DNA of 20,312 bases from an uncultured Ruminococcus sp. (GCA_900066355.1 FMEL01000026.1:1-20312), one strand, 5' to 3'. Positions 14,807 to 20,312 are shown, counted from the stretch's first letter. The notes: a model not told the origin generated them from the sequence alone. Program-made: numbers and translations.

Positions 14807-14998
14807 TTACAGTTTTATCGGGATCCTTTTCTTTTTCCCCTGCTTTACACTGTTTCTGTATTTGACCAGATATAGCCGCGCACCAGAATCATAAGCAATC
14901 CGCAACATTTCTTTGTGTGAAAACTCTGCTGCACTGTACAGCTCATGGTGATCCTCACTGTAGGAAAGGCAATAATAATATCCGTTTAGTTCTCTCAT
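14807..14998 (-). CDS. Small unknown protein downstream of the helicase loader
   Basis: A 63-aa protein beginning MRELNGYYYCLSYS and ending in a basic tail (KQGKKKRIPIKL). The ATG at 14998 has AAGGG upstream; a GTG at 15016 that overlaps the loader stop as GTGA is an alternative. Tyrosine-rich and otherwise featureless. Position and coupling suggest a phage early accessory gene. Confidence 0.62.
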   Translation of the reverse strand: MRELNGYYYCLSYSEDHHELYSAAEFSHKEMLRIAYDSGARLYLVKYRNSVKQGKKKRIPIKL

Positions 14999-15012
14999 GC
15001 TTTCCCTTTCTC

Positions 15013-15780
15013 TCACAGATTTAGTACTTCCTGCAAAAAGTTCTGCTGTTCTCTCTCTGCTTTCTTTTTCCGGATGCTTTCCTCCGGCATCTGCAATTCA
15101 ATACTTGCCTTTATGATCCGGTCACGTGTCCTCGGTCCTACGTTCAGGCTATCCGTACTCATGTTCGATGTGTAGATTGTGATCTTGCCATTTTCCATTC
15201 GTCTGTTTACAAGCCGGAATATTTCCTGCTGCTGCCATTCTCCACTGGACTGTGCGCCAATATCATCAAACACCAGTACATCACATTCCTGATAGACCTT
15301 TGACCGGTCTTCTTCGCCCCTTGCCCTTTTGATCTTCTCCCCTACCGTGTCTATGTAATCCGGAACAGTGATAAACCGCATCTGCAGGTCGTATTTGATC
15401 ATCAAAGACCGTGCTATGCAGCAGGCCAGAAAGGTCTTACCGCTTCCCGGTGTCTTGCTCCAGAGATATAATCCTTTTCCCTGCCTGCCCCATTTCTCAA
15501 AGTCTTCTACGAAACTGGTAAATACTTTAGCCATCCGTTCCATATTGCACTGATAAACGGAATAGTCAAATTTCGAAATATCTGCGTCTCTGTATTCCGG
15601 TGGAATCCCTGTCTGATCGTTTACCCTTCTCCTGCCTTTGCATCTTGGACATATCCTCGCAAGTGATAAAGGTGTCGGATAACCTTCTACCTCGTGACTG
15701 CAAACTTCCCATCCGGTACCATGACATACAGGGCACTCATTGCCATATTCGGACTGAGTTGGTCGGTTCTCTTGGTTCAT
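15013..15780 (-). CDS. DnaC-like AAA+ helicase loader
   Basis: Loads the host replicative helicase at the element's origin. The 255-aa product has an N-terminal zinc ribbon (CPVC at 16-19, CPRC at 44-47). The ATPase has Walker A KTPGSGKT (109-116), Walker B VLVFDDIG (168-175), sensor-like TIYTSN (201-206) and an arginine-finger segment GPRTRDRI (215-222). The first Gly of the usual Walker A (GxxGxGKT) is Ser here, common in DnaC/IstB relatives. Its ATG lies inside the replisome-organizer gene (44-nt overlap) with AAGGAG upstream, so the two are probably coupled. Confidence 0.92.
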   Translation of the reverse strand: MNQENRPTQSEYGNECPVCHGTGWEVCSHEVEGYPTPLSLARICPRCKGRRRVNDQTGIPPEYRDADISKFDYSVYQCNMERMAKVFTSFVEDFEKWGRQGKGLYLWSKTPGSGKTFLACCIARSLMIKYDLQMRFITVPDYIDTVGEKIKRARGEEDRSKVYQECDVLVFDDIGAQSSGEWQQQEIFRLVNRRMENGKITIYTSNMSTDSLNVGPRTRDRIIKASIELQMPEESIRKKKAEREQQNFLQEVLNL

Positions 15781-16537
15781 CCTTTTTCACTCCTTCCTGG
15801 TCTTTCTTCACCCATGTCCTGACTGCTGCCTTCCAGTTCTTCATCTTGTTCTTTCCAACCATCCAGCCTTTGCACTCGTAAAAGTCAACAAAGCGTTGTG
15901 CATCAACTGAATAATCATTATCCCGACAATACTGTCTTACTTCCTCCACAGTAGGAGGAACAAAACGGGGAGTTTGTTTCTTTTTGGGTGGGTGTGGTGG
16001 TTCCAAAACCTCGGTTTTGGTACACATATCTTTATCTTTCTTTGTATATATTTCTTTCTCTATATCTTTCTCTATCTCTATCTCTAATCTCTGGTGCATA
16101 TTTGTTGTGACATTTGTTTTACGCTTGTTCAACTTTTGTTGTGACATTTGTTGACACGTTTGTTCATTGCTGATTCGTGCCCTGTATGCCCTCTGCCTGT
16201 CAGCTACATTACTGCTTTCCCCTATAAAGTTTTGTATATCTGTCATGTAGATCGCACCTGTATCAAGAATTTCAATCAATCCCAGTTCTTTAAATATCTC
16301 CAGTGCTTTTTCCACTGTCCCCACCTGATGACGGGTTACACTTGCAAGCATTTGAGCATTGTACGGGATAACATTGTTGAGCATTAATCTACCGCTGTCT
16401 TTTAAGCTCCTGAGATATAACTTTAAAAGTATATTGCTATACAAATACCCGTCTTTCATGTTTTCAAGTAGTATCATGCTGTCTGATTCAAAGAAATTTT
16501 CTTTTAACTTCAAGTAATAATATTTTCTGCTGTCCAT
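15737..16537 (-). CDS. Phage replisome organizer (winged helix), carries a probable origin
   Basis: A 266-aa origin-binding protein. The N-terminal part (about 1-115) matches phage replisome-organizer N-domains (RKYYYLKLKENFF, then helices, then ELGLIEILDTGAIYMTD). A Gln/Lys/Glu-rich linker (about 125-185) follows, and a C-terminal domain (about 195-250, EEVRQYCRDN to WKAAVRTWVKK) resembles the DnaD-like end that contacts the loader. The linker is encoded by iterons and an A+T-rich purine tract, so it is probably the origin itself. ATG 16537 shares one base with the preceding stop (TGATG); GTG 16540 is an alternative start. Confidence 0.88.
   Translation of the reverse strand: MDSRKYYYLKLKENFFESDSMILLENMKDGYLYSNILLKLYLRSLKDSGRLMLNNVIPYNAQMLASVTRHQVGTVEKALEIFKELGLIEILDTGAIYMTDIQNFIGESSNVADRQRAYRARISNEQTCQQMSQQKLNKRKTNVTTNMHQRLEIEIEKDIEKEIYTKKDKDMCTKTEVLEPPHPPKKKQTPRFVPPTVEEVRQYCRDNDYSVDAQRFVDFYECKGWMVGKNKMKNWKAAVRTWVKKDQEGVKKDEPREPTNSVRIWQ
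16003..16020. repeat. 18-bp palindrome beside the origin
   Basis: CCAAAACC-TC-GGTTTTGG, with 8-bp perfect arms, directly next to the A+T-rich tract of the candidate origin. Confidence 0.6.
16021..16170. other. Candidate replication origin inside the replisome-organizer gene
   Basis: An exact 18-mer, TTTGTTGTGACATTTGTT, occurs at 16101-16118 and 16135-16152. Related units (ACGCTTGTTCAAC at 16121-16133, ACACGTTTGTTC at 16154-16165) lie between and after. Next to them is an A+T-rich pyrimidine tract (16028-16091, mostly CTTTCTCTATAT-like) suited to melting. The whole sits in the linker-coding part of the gene, as in lambda O-type origins. Confidence 0.65.
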
Positions 16538-16797
16538 CACTCTTTGCTCTTTCCTTTCCAGCTCAGGAATACCATTACACCATTTTCAACTGGAATCACG
16601 TAGCCTTTTGAAATTAACCGGCGCAAATCGCCATTTGTACAGTTTGCTATTTTTATAATCTTATTCGGTGAAGATACAAACCCGTTATCATCTGCCCTCA
16701 TGCCCAGATGGAAATACAAAGCCTGTGCTGATGACGGCAACTCTAAAAAATCATCTGTATCTATCACATCAACGCTAAATATTCTCCTTACTGCCAT
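16537..16797 (-). CDS. Short winged-helix replication protein
   Basis: An 86-aa protein beginning MAVRRIFSVDVIDTDDFLEL, with SSAQALYFHLGMRADDNGFV and a short wing region. It matches the N-terminal wHTH of longer phage replication initiators (usually 200 aa or more). Here it stops after VFLSWKGKSKE, where longer relatives continue past a HW motif. It may be a natural short form or a truncation. The ribosome site is weak (GGGAA). It ends overlapping the replisome-organizer start and begins 14 bp after the ERF gene. Confidence 0.8.
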   Translation of the reverse strand: MAVRRIFSVDVIDTDDFLELPSSAQALYFHLGMRADDNGFVSSPNKIIKIANCTNGDLRRLISKGYVIPVENGVMVFLSWKGKSKE

Positions 16798-16811
16798 TAC
16801 TATTCCCGTTC

Positions 16812-17468
16812 TTACCTGAACGGCATTTCCTCCCCTCCGTCTGGAATATCAAAGTTATACTGCTGATCTGGTGGTATCGGCGATGGAACTGTCGGCATCT
16901 TTTCAAATGCACTCATAGCCCTCAGATACTGTTCATGGTTCATATTCTGGACTGCTGCCACCTTGTACCGCTGACACACCGTAGACAGGTTTGTACCGGT
17001 CCGTGCTGCCTCCTGCTGTAGCTTTGCTATTTCTGCCTTGCTTATACCGTCCTTAGGCTTTCCCTGCTGTTCAGGCCGCTCTGTTGGATAATCCGGATCT
17101 TTTGCATCATCAATACAAAACAGACCGTTCAGGGCATACTTACGGGCATAGCTGCTGCAGGATCCTGTTATCTGCGCCGCGCCCATCTTTGGCTTTTCCT
17201 CAACCTCACGGGCGAACGCTGTGTTCGCTATCTGCTCATTGTTCTCTATGTCCTGCAGGGCAGCAGTTGCCTTTATGTAAAATCTATTCCCGATCTGTAT
17301 GATCTCATCACTGATCAGCAGCACCGCTTTCACCTCTTTCAGAATGGGCTTTACCGCTTCTTGTATGTCTTCACAGCTCCTGTAGTGGAAATCTCCGAAT
17401 TTGTTATACTGCCCCTTGGGTGCTTTCAGGTTCTGCTGGATGTAAAACAACTTTTCCTGTATATTCAT
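16812..17468 (-). CDS. ERF-family single-strand annealing protein
   Basis: A phage recombinase that pairs complementary single strands, used for genome circularisation and recombination. Of its 218 aa, the first ~125 are the ERF core: KFGDFHYRSCEDIQEAVKPIL (about 23-43) and KMGAAQITGSCSSYARKYAL (about 94-113) followed by GLFCIDD. After a linker, the extreme end GGEEMPFR resembles the acidic, Phe-terminated tip of SSB proteins. No SSB gene is seen beside it. Its start overlaps the wHTH gene stop (ATGA). Confidence 0.9.
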   Translation of the reverse strand: MNIQEKLFYIQQNLKAPKGQYNKFGDFHYRSCEDIQEAVKPILKEVKAVLLISDEIIQIGNRFYIKATAALQDIENNEQIANTAFAREVEEKPKMGAAQITGSCSSYARKYALNGLFCIDDAKDPDYPTERPEQQGKPKDGISKAEIAKLQQEAARTGTNLSTVCQRYKVAAVQNMNHEQYLRAMSAFEKMPTVPSPIPPDQQYNFDIPDGGEEMPFR

Positions 17469-17659
17469 ACCTCTCCTCCTGTATTCCCCTCGAAGCCATA
17501 GTATTTTTTGCGGAAGAACGCAACCGGAACTTTACCGGCAATGGTTATATAGCCTGCTGCTTTTAATTCCTCGTTTAGCTCCCGGATAATGCCGTAGGCT
17601 TTCCCCTGCGATGCTCCGGTTACTTCCGCAACTTCTTTTGCGGTCAGATACTGTTTCAT
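17465..17659 (-). CDS. Small winged-HTH regulator (excisionase-like)
   Basis: A 64-aa protein: LTAKEVAEVTGASQGKAYGI forms an HTH, and GYITIAGKVPVAFFRKKYYG a beta wing. The size and fold suit phage or ICE small DNA-binding proteins of the MerR/excisionase kind. AGGAG lies 9 nt before the ATG. Upstream is leader copy A, and its stop overlaps the ERF start. It may control the replication genes downstream or act in excision; the sequence does not decide. Confidence 0.82.
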   Translation of the reverse strand: MKQYLTAKEVAEVTGASQGKAYGIIRELNEELKAAGYITIAGKVPVAFFRKKYYGFEGNTGGEV

Positions 17660-17668
17660 GCTTTGCTG

Positions 17669-17785
17669 CTCCTTTCTCTTGATTTTTTACTCCGGAATCC
17701 TGTATAATAGCAGGGAATCCATTTAATTTGTGATCGGGTTCGTCCGCCCCTGTCGGTGTTGGTAGCGCTGACAAGGGCACTTTTT
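17669..17785 (-). ncRNA. Candidate structured leader RNA, copy A
   Basis: About 117 nt from the stop of the 181-aa gene to the ribosome site of the wHTH gene. Arms GCCCTTGTC (17778-17770) and GACAGGGGC (17754-17746) form nine pairs around the loop AGCGCTACCAACACC. Copy B at 12667-12786 keeps the pairing although bases differ (the third pair is C-G here and U-A there). Downstream, AACCCGATCAC, a GGA/TCC-closed stem with TTATAC, and the A-rich approach to the ribosome site are also shared. Confidence 0.62.
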
Positions 17786-18331
17786 TTATATTTTCTCTGC
17801 ATCTTCCAGCGCACACAGATAGCCGTACATAAAAGCATTCTCTGCGCCTTTCTGAAAATCAGCCTTTGCGCTTTTATCATAAATGCCGAACCCTATACTG
17901 AAAACTTTCCCGATGATCTCGGTTCGTTTCCTCAGGTTTTTCTTTATGCGCCTCTTTCTGACCCGTTGCAATACTTTCTCTGCTTCTTCCTTTGCTTCTG
18001 CTTCAATGCGTTCCTTTCTCCAGTCGTGCCATATGCCGGCAAGAACATTACAGGCCTTTTCCCCTGCAAGATCTGTAAACTGCTGATAAAGCCGGTCCGT
18101 CCTTGTGTTGAAATATCTCTGTTCCATCAGTTTGTTGATGATAGGGATCAGTTTTTTGCTGTATTCCAGTGACTTGTTCAGATAGATCGTCTCTTTCTGA
18201 TGAGGACATATAACAAACTCATCTATGCCGGTTTTGTAAAGTGTACTCAGGACAATCCTGTCTATTGTTCCCAGTTCTTCCCTGTCGATCAGTACGATCT
18301 GCGGAATATTTCTTGTTACTACTGTTGCCAT
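17786..18331 (-). CDS. Unknown 181-aa phage early protein
   Basis: No family recognised. The N-terminal half (about 1-75) looks like mixed strands and helices (NIPQIVLIDREELGTIDRIV). A long highly charged helix (about 103-137, KERIEAEAKEEAEKVLQRVR) suggests a coiled coil. The C-terminus (about 138-181) is Gly/Ala-rich with FSIGFGIYDKSAKADFQKGA. AAGGA lies about 11 nt before the ATG. It sits between the small Cys-rich genes and the recombination/replication block. Confidence 0.75.
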   Translation of the reverse strand: MATVVTRNIPQIVLIDREELGTIDRIVLSTLYKTGIDEFVICPHQKETIYLNKSLEYSKKLIPIINKLMEQRYFNTRTDRLYQQFTDLAGEKACNVLAGIWHDWRKERIEAEAKEEAEKVLQRVRKRRIKKNLRKRTEIIGKVFSIGFGIYDKSAKADFQKGAENAFMYGYLCALEDAEKI

Positions 18332-18444
18332 GTTGCTGTAGTTCCTTTCCTGTGTTATTTAGTGCAATTTTGCCTTCTTACCCCTTTAGGCTATAAATTG
18401 TGCCTTGAAGTGGTTTGAATTGATTTTAGGTCTGTTTTGTAATG
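18332..18444. other. Short gap, leader of the 181-aa gene
   Basis: No gene is seen. It contains the ribosome site of the 181-aa gene; no convincing promoter or hairpin. Confidence 0.4.
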
Positions 18445-18615
18445 TTATTTACAATCATCCACACCATTCTGACGACTGAGTAACAGCTTTTCTCCAATTG
18501 CTTTGCGCTGTTCGTCCGTCAGCTCTCTAACTGCTGGTGGGTTAATTCTGACCCATGCCGTAGGAATATGTGCACAAATGCTTTCGCCCTCTCCGGTGCT
18601 CTTATTGATTGCCAC
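18445..18615 (-). CDS. Small unknown protein, possibly the 3' part of a broken gene
   Basis: From GTG 18615 (AGGTGAG just upstream) the frame gives 56 aa with HIPTAWVRINPP, then LTDEQRKAIGEKLLLSR, an ending style I associate with small phage proteins. The same frame is open further upstream, to a TGA in the segment before 18650, and looks coding there as well (KSIWKSEAAGE). A GTG start in another frame at 18677 has a better ribosome site. A frameshift or nonsense change may therefore have split an older, longer gene. Confidence 0.45.
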   Translation of the reverse strand: MAINKSTGEGESICAHIPTAWVRINPPAVRELTDEQRKAIGEKLLLSRQNGVDDCK

Positions 18616-18728
18616 AATCTCACCTGCTGCCTCTGATTTCCAGATTGATTTACAGTTAGACGTTCAGTGCCTTTCACGATTCCCTTTCTGTGTCAAAAAA
18701 CCTATAGCTACGTGGGTAGTTTTCACTT

Positions 18729-18893
18729 TTAACCCGTTTCGGCGGTAAATTGTTCACCTTTGGGTCTATGTCCCATTCTATAGCCCCATAGAGGGCAATT
18801 TTTGATAGTGCATGCTCTGACCTCTGCATGTTGTCCGCTACAACAGTCGAGGCATTTTTTTCTGATTGCTTTCATAGGTGTTAAATTTGCCAT
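18729..18893 (-). CDS. Small Cys-rich (zinc-knuckle-like) phage protein
   Basis: A 54-aa protein missed by simple length cut-offs. It starts MANLTPMKAIRKKCLDCCSG and contains C-x2-CC, then RACTIKNCPLWGYRMGHRPK. The Cys pattern (C14, C17, C18, C28, C33) suits a small zinc site. AAAGGAGACAAG precedes the ATG, a strong ribosome site. I recognise this layout from many Clostridia prophage early regions, where it is unnamed. It lies 40 bp after the Cro-like gene. Confidence 0.8.
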   Translation of the reverse strand: MANLTPMKAIRKKCLDCCSGQHAEVRACTIKNCPLWGYRMGHRPKGEQFTAETG

Positions 18894-18932
18894 CTTGTCT
18901 CCTTTGATCCTTAAGCCACCGCCCCCGGTGAA

Positions 18933-19118
18933 TTAAATAATGTCAGTTACATCAACTTCAAGTGCTCTTGCAATCTTCCCGATTGTTTCAGGTCTTACAT
19001 TTTTTCCTGACATTGCAGTGCACAATGTTCCTCTTGGGATTCCTGCTGCTTCAAGCTCTTTTGTTCCCTTACAAGTTCTCGCCTTTGCAAGATCGAATTT
19101 CTCTTTGTTTAATTTCAT
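18933..19118 (-). CDS. Cro-like XRE-family regulator
   Basis: A 61-aa protein that is almost only an HTH: LNKEKFDLAKART, KELEAAGIPRGTLCTAMSGK (recognition part), ETIGKIARALEVDVTDII. The ATG at 19118 has AAAGGAG upstream; a start seven codons earlier would put the ribosome site inside the gene. It is the first gene of the leftward early transcript, divergent from the larger XRE repressor gene, and shares operators with it. It probably acts as Cro in a CI/Cro-type switch. Confidence 0.88.
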   Translation of the reverse strand: MKLNKEKFDLAKARTCKGTKELEAAGIPRGTLCTAMSGKNVRPETIGKIARALEVDVTDII

Positions 19119-19134
19119 TTCTCCCTCTCCTTTC

Positions 19135-19222
19135 CGCAATTTAATTGCGTATTTTTATATATAATACATAATTAAATTGCGCTTGTCAATATTTTTCACA
19201 TATTTTATTGAATTTAATTGCG
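19135..19222. promoter_or_regulatory. Three operators of the CI/Cro-type switch
   Basis: O1 is CGCAATTTAATTGCG (19135-19149), a perfect 15-bp palindrome. O2 is CATAATTAAATTGCG (19167-19181) and O3 is TTGAATTTAATTGCG (19208-19222), 13/15 and 12/15 matches. O2 fills the spacer of the leftward promoter, O1 lies in the leftward leader, and O3 overlaps the probable -35 of the rightward promoter. Confidence 0.8.
19161..19189 (-). promoter_or_regulatory. Leftward early promoter (Cro-like gene)
   Basis: On the minus strand TTGACA (19189-19184), 17 bp, TATTAT (19166-19161), near consensus. O2 lies exactly in the spacer. Confidence 0.82.
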
Positions 19223-19236
19223 TGTTATGATATGTT
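19208..19236 (+). promoter_or_regulatory. Probable repressor promoter
   Basis: TTGAAT (19208-19213), 17 bp, TATGTT (19231-19236). This is weaker than the leftward promoter, with O3 over the -35. The -10 match is modest. Confidence 0.5.
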
Positions 19237-19268
19237 AATACTATCAAATAAAAAAGGGGAGGGTAATC

Positions 19269-19790
19269 TTGAACAATACCGAGAAAGAAAAGGCTACTAT
19301 TTCTAAACTTTTAGAATACGGACAAACTCATAATATAGAGAATCGAAACACAATTATTGGATATAACATAAAAAAGCATCGTAAATCTCTCCATCTAACA
19401 CAAGAACAATTAGGAAAAAGAATAGGGAAAACAACTAGTTCAATTCAAAAATACGAAGCAGGCAAAACCGAAATTCCCAGAAGTGTATTAGAAGACATTG
19501 CAGCTACTCTTAATGTACATTTGTTAGATATATTAGATGATACCAGTGCCCTTGAATGGTATGATTCACGTGATAATGCTATTATCTCTTTGCTAGCGTC
19601 TCTTGGCTGCAAGGTAGATATTGGAATAAATGCTGCAGGTGATACATCGTTGCATTATAAAGGCTATAATTATATTGTTTCTACCTCTGATCTTCTCTAT
19701 GAATTTTTTGGAGACATAGAAGATAATACCGAATATCAGTTAAAAAAATTCATTAAAAGATATTGCTCTACAGCAAACAATTCAGAATAA
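19269..19790 (+). CDS. XRE-family repressor (CI-like), no LexA-type peptidase
   Basis: A 173-aa protein with an HTH at about 30-88 (GYNIKKHRKSLHLTQEQLGK, then TTSSIQKYEAGKTEIPRSVLEDIA). The C-terminal half (about 95-170) has no S24 Ser/Lys peptidase signature, so RecA-type self-cleavage is unlikely. Control by an ImmA-like protease is a reasonable alternative, and one is encoded at 12353. The start is TTG with GGGGAGGG about 6 nt upstream. Codon use is more A+T-rich than the leftward genes. The only rightward switch gene, it is followed by a short terminator. Confidence 0.88.
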   Translation: MNNTEKEKATISKLLEYGQTHNIENRNTIIGYNIKKHRKSLHLTQEQLGKRIGKTTSSIQKYEAGKTEIPRSVLEDIAATLNVHLLDILDDTSALEWYDSRDNAIISLLASLGCKVDIGINAAGDTSLHYKGYNYIVSTSDLLYEFFGDIEDNTEYQLKKFIKRYCSTANNSE

Positions 19791-19799
19791 TATTAACCC

Positions 19800-19822
19800 C
19801 CTCGAATTCGAGGAGTTTTAAT
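19800..19822 (+). terminator. Probable terminator after the repressor gene
   Basis: CCTCG-AATT-CGAGG (19800-19813), a 5-bp stem and tetraloop, then AGTTTTAAT. Short but well placed, 10 bp after the stop codon. Confidence 0.5.
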
Positions 19823-20104
19823 AACAACAACTAAACAGATTTTAATATAGCCATAACTTTAACCGTCAGTAATTCCATACGGTTACACAATTTTGATATA
19901 AAAAGAAAACGTGTCCGAATCGGACACCATAGACTAATGACAAAGCTGTGGCAGATTGTCACGATTTGAAGATAAACAGAACGGCAGCAGAACCATTGAT
20001 GAACCAGTGATGATTATCACCAACTGAAAACACCTGCTGCCTTTAATAATATACTTACCCAGGGGGCCGTTGGGGTGTTATGTCAGCCGCCAGACACTTT
20101 TGTG
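19823..20104. other. Non-coding region upstream of the toxin-like gene
   Basis: No credible gene in about 280 bases. It holds palindrome copy 2 (19911-19927) and a nested hairpin: GGCAGCAG (19983-19990) with CTGCTGCC (20034-20041), enclosing GTGAT-GATT-ATCAC (20007-20020). Next is a possible weak promoter (CTGAAA 20024-20029, 17 bp, TAATAT 20047-20052). A regulatory RNA could be encoded here. Confidence 0.5.
19911..19927. repeat. 17-bp palindrome, copy 2
   Basis: GTGTCCGAATCGGACAC, identical to the palindrome at 14546-14562 except for the central base. Confidence 0.7.
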
Positions 20105-20121
20105 AAAGGAGGCTGGTGCTG

Positions 20122-20208
20122 ATGGTTACATACAGTGATTTATTTACGTTTGTAATTATGCTTTGTGCAGTTATAACTCTTGTTATCACCTTTATGCATA
20201 AAAAATAG
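20122..20208 (+). CDS. Holin-like / type I toxin-like hydrophobic peptide
   Basis: A 28-aa peptide starting MVTYSDLFTF, with one membrane helix (about 8-25) and a short basic end (HKK). AAAGGAGG lies 9 nt upstream of the ATG, a very strong ribosome site. Size, start and charge pattern match the small 'putative holin-like toxin' peptides of Firmicutes, related in style to TxpA/BsrG type I toxins that are silenced by an antisense RNA. An antisense RNA cannot be confirmed here. The terminator after it looks interrupted by an insertion sequence. Confidence 0.8.
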   Translation: MVTYSDLFTFVIMLCAVITLVITFMHKK

Positions 20209-20234
20209 CGCCCTCGTCCTGGTAAGATATGAGG

Positions 20235-20312
20235 TGACCCCAAAAAGTTAGACTTTTATTGCGTAACAGATTTTGTCTGTTACGCATTTTTTATGCAGCC
20301 AAGAGGCTAAGC
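20235..20312. mobile_element. End of an IS3-family-like insertion sequence (partial)
   Basis: From 20235 the sequence TGACCCCAAAAAGTTAGACT resembles the terminal inverted repeats of IS3-family (IS150-like) elements, recalled from memory. A hairpin typical of an IS end follows. The transposase gene would lie beyond the window. The bases just before (20210-20234) look like the remaining part of the toxin gene's terminator stem, so the insertion point is probably 20234/20235. Confidence 0.6.
20261..20292 (+). terminator. Hairpin terminator inside the IS end
   Basis: GCGTAACAGA (20261-20270) pairs perfectly with TCTGTTACGC (20276-20285), 5-nt loop, then ATTTTTT. It would stop transcripts entering the IS from the toxin side. 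Confidence 0.8.

Noticed and set aside
16028..16091. CTTTCTCTATAT-rich tract considered as a CRISPR or microsatellite array
   Set aside because: Units are irregular with no spacers, and the tract is coding (Lys/Glu/Ile linker); better seen as the A+T-rich part of an origin.
17532..17880. Two minus frames across leader copy A
   Set aside because: They lie in other frames over the wHTH and 181-aa genes; the equivalent frames in leader copy B contain stops, so the conservation is not protein-level.
1..20312. tRNA, rRNA or CRISPR array
   Set aside because: No cloverleaf, rRNA-like sequence or repeat-spacer array was noticed on either strand; a tRNAscan and CRISPR search would settle it.

Overview
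The window looks like a chromosome segment of a low-to-moderate G+C Firmicute, most likely Lachnospiraceae (Clostridia). The basis is a lysyl-tRNA synthetase with a fused C-terminal tRNA-binding domain, a DUF6145-like gene beside dusB, strong AGGAGG ribosome sites, and phage genes typical of that family. The assignment is an inference from gene style; no database was searched.

Region 1 (about 1-9600) is host core genome, all on the minus strand. In transcription order: pfkA; an RNA 2'-O-methyltransferase, an NfeD-like and an SPFH membrane protein as one operon; argF-birA (ATGA overlap), a DUF6145-like gene and dusB, closely spaced; then greA-lysS behind a consensus promoter (TTGACA, 17 bp, TATAAT). 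A palindromic intergenic repeat of about 33 bp occurs twice (6220 and 8563).

Region 2 (about 9850 to the right end) is a mobile element, best read as a cryptic or satellite-like prophage. It has a CI/Cro-type switch with three related operators (18933-19790). The leftward early module follows: small Cys-rich protein, small ORFs, a 181-aa unknown, a small wHTH regulator, an ERF annealase, two winged-helix replication proteins, and a DnaC-type helicase loader. A probable replication origin lies inside the replisome-organizer gene. Next come small accessory genes; a divergent cassette of RHH regulator plus Uma2-type nuclease against a HIRAN protein, with three identical palindromes between them; an ImmA/IrrE-type metallopeptidase pair; about 1.4 kb with few or no genes but many repeats; and a sigma-70-like factor next to pfkA. 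No integrase, terminase, capsid, tail or lysis gene is visible.

The right end carries a 28-residue holin-like (type I toxin-like) peptide gene. Its terminator appears to be cut by the end of an IS3-family-like insertion sequence that runs off the window.

The signals most worth a second look are: (i) a leader of about 117 nt found twice, upstream of the wHTH gene and of the metallopeptidase gene, with a 9-bp stem kept by a compensatory change around a conserved 15-nt loop; (ii) seven tandem 10-bp half-site pairs in the 1.4-kb gap; (iii) a 17-bp palindrome found twice, 5.4 kb apart; and (iv) the RHH/Uma2/HIRAN divergent locus.
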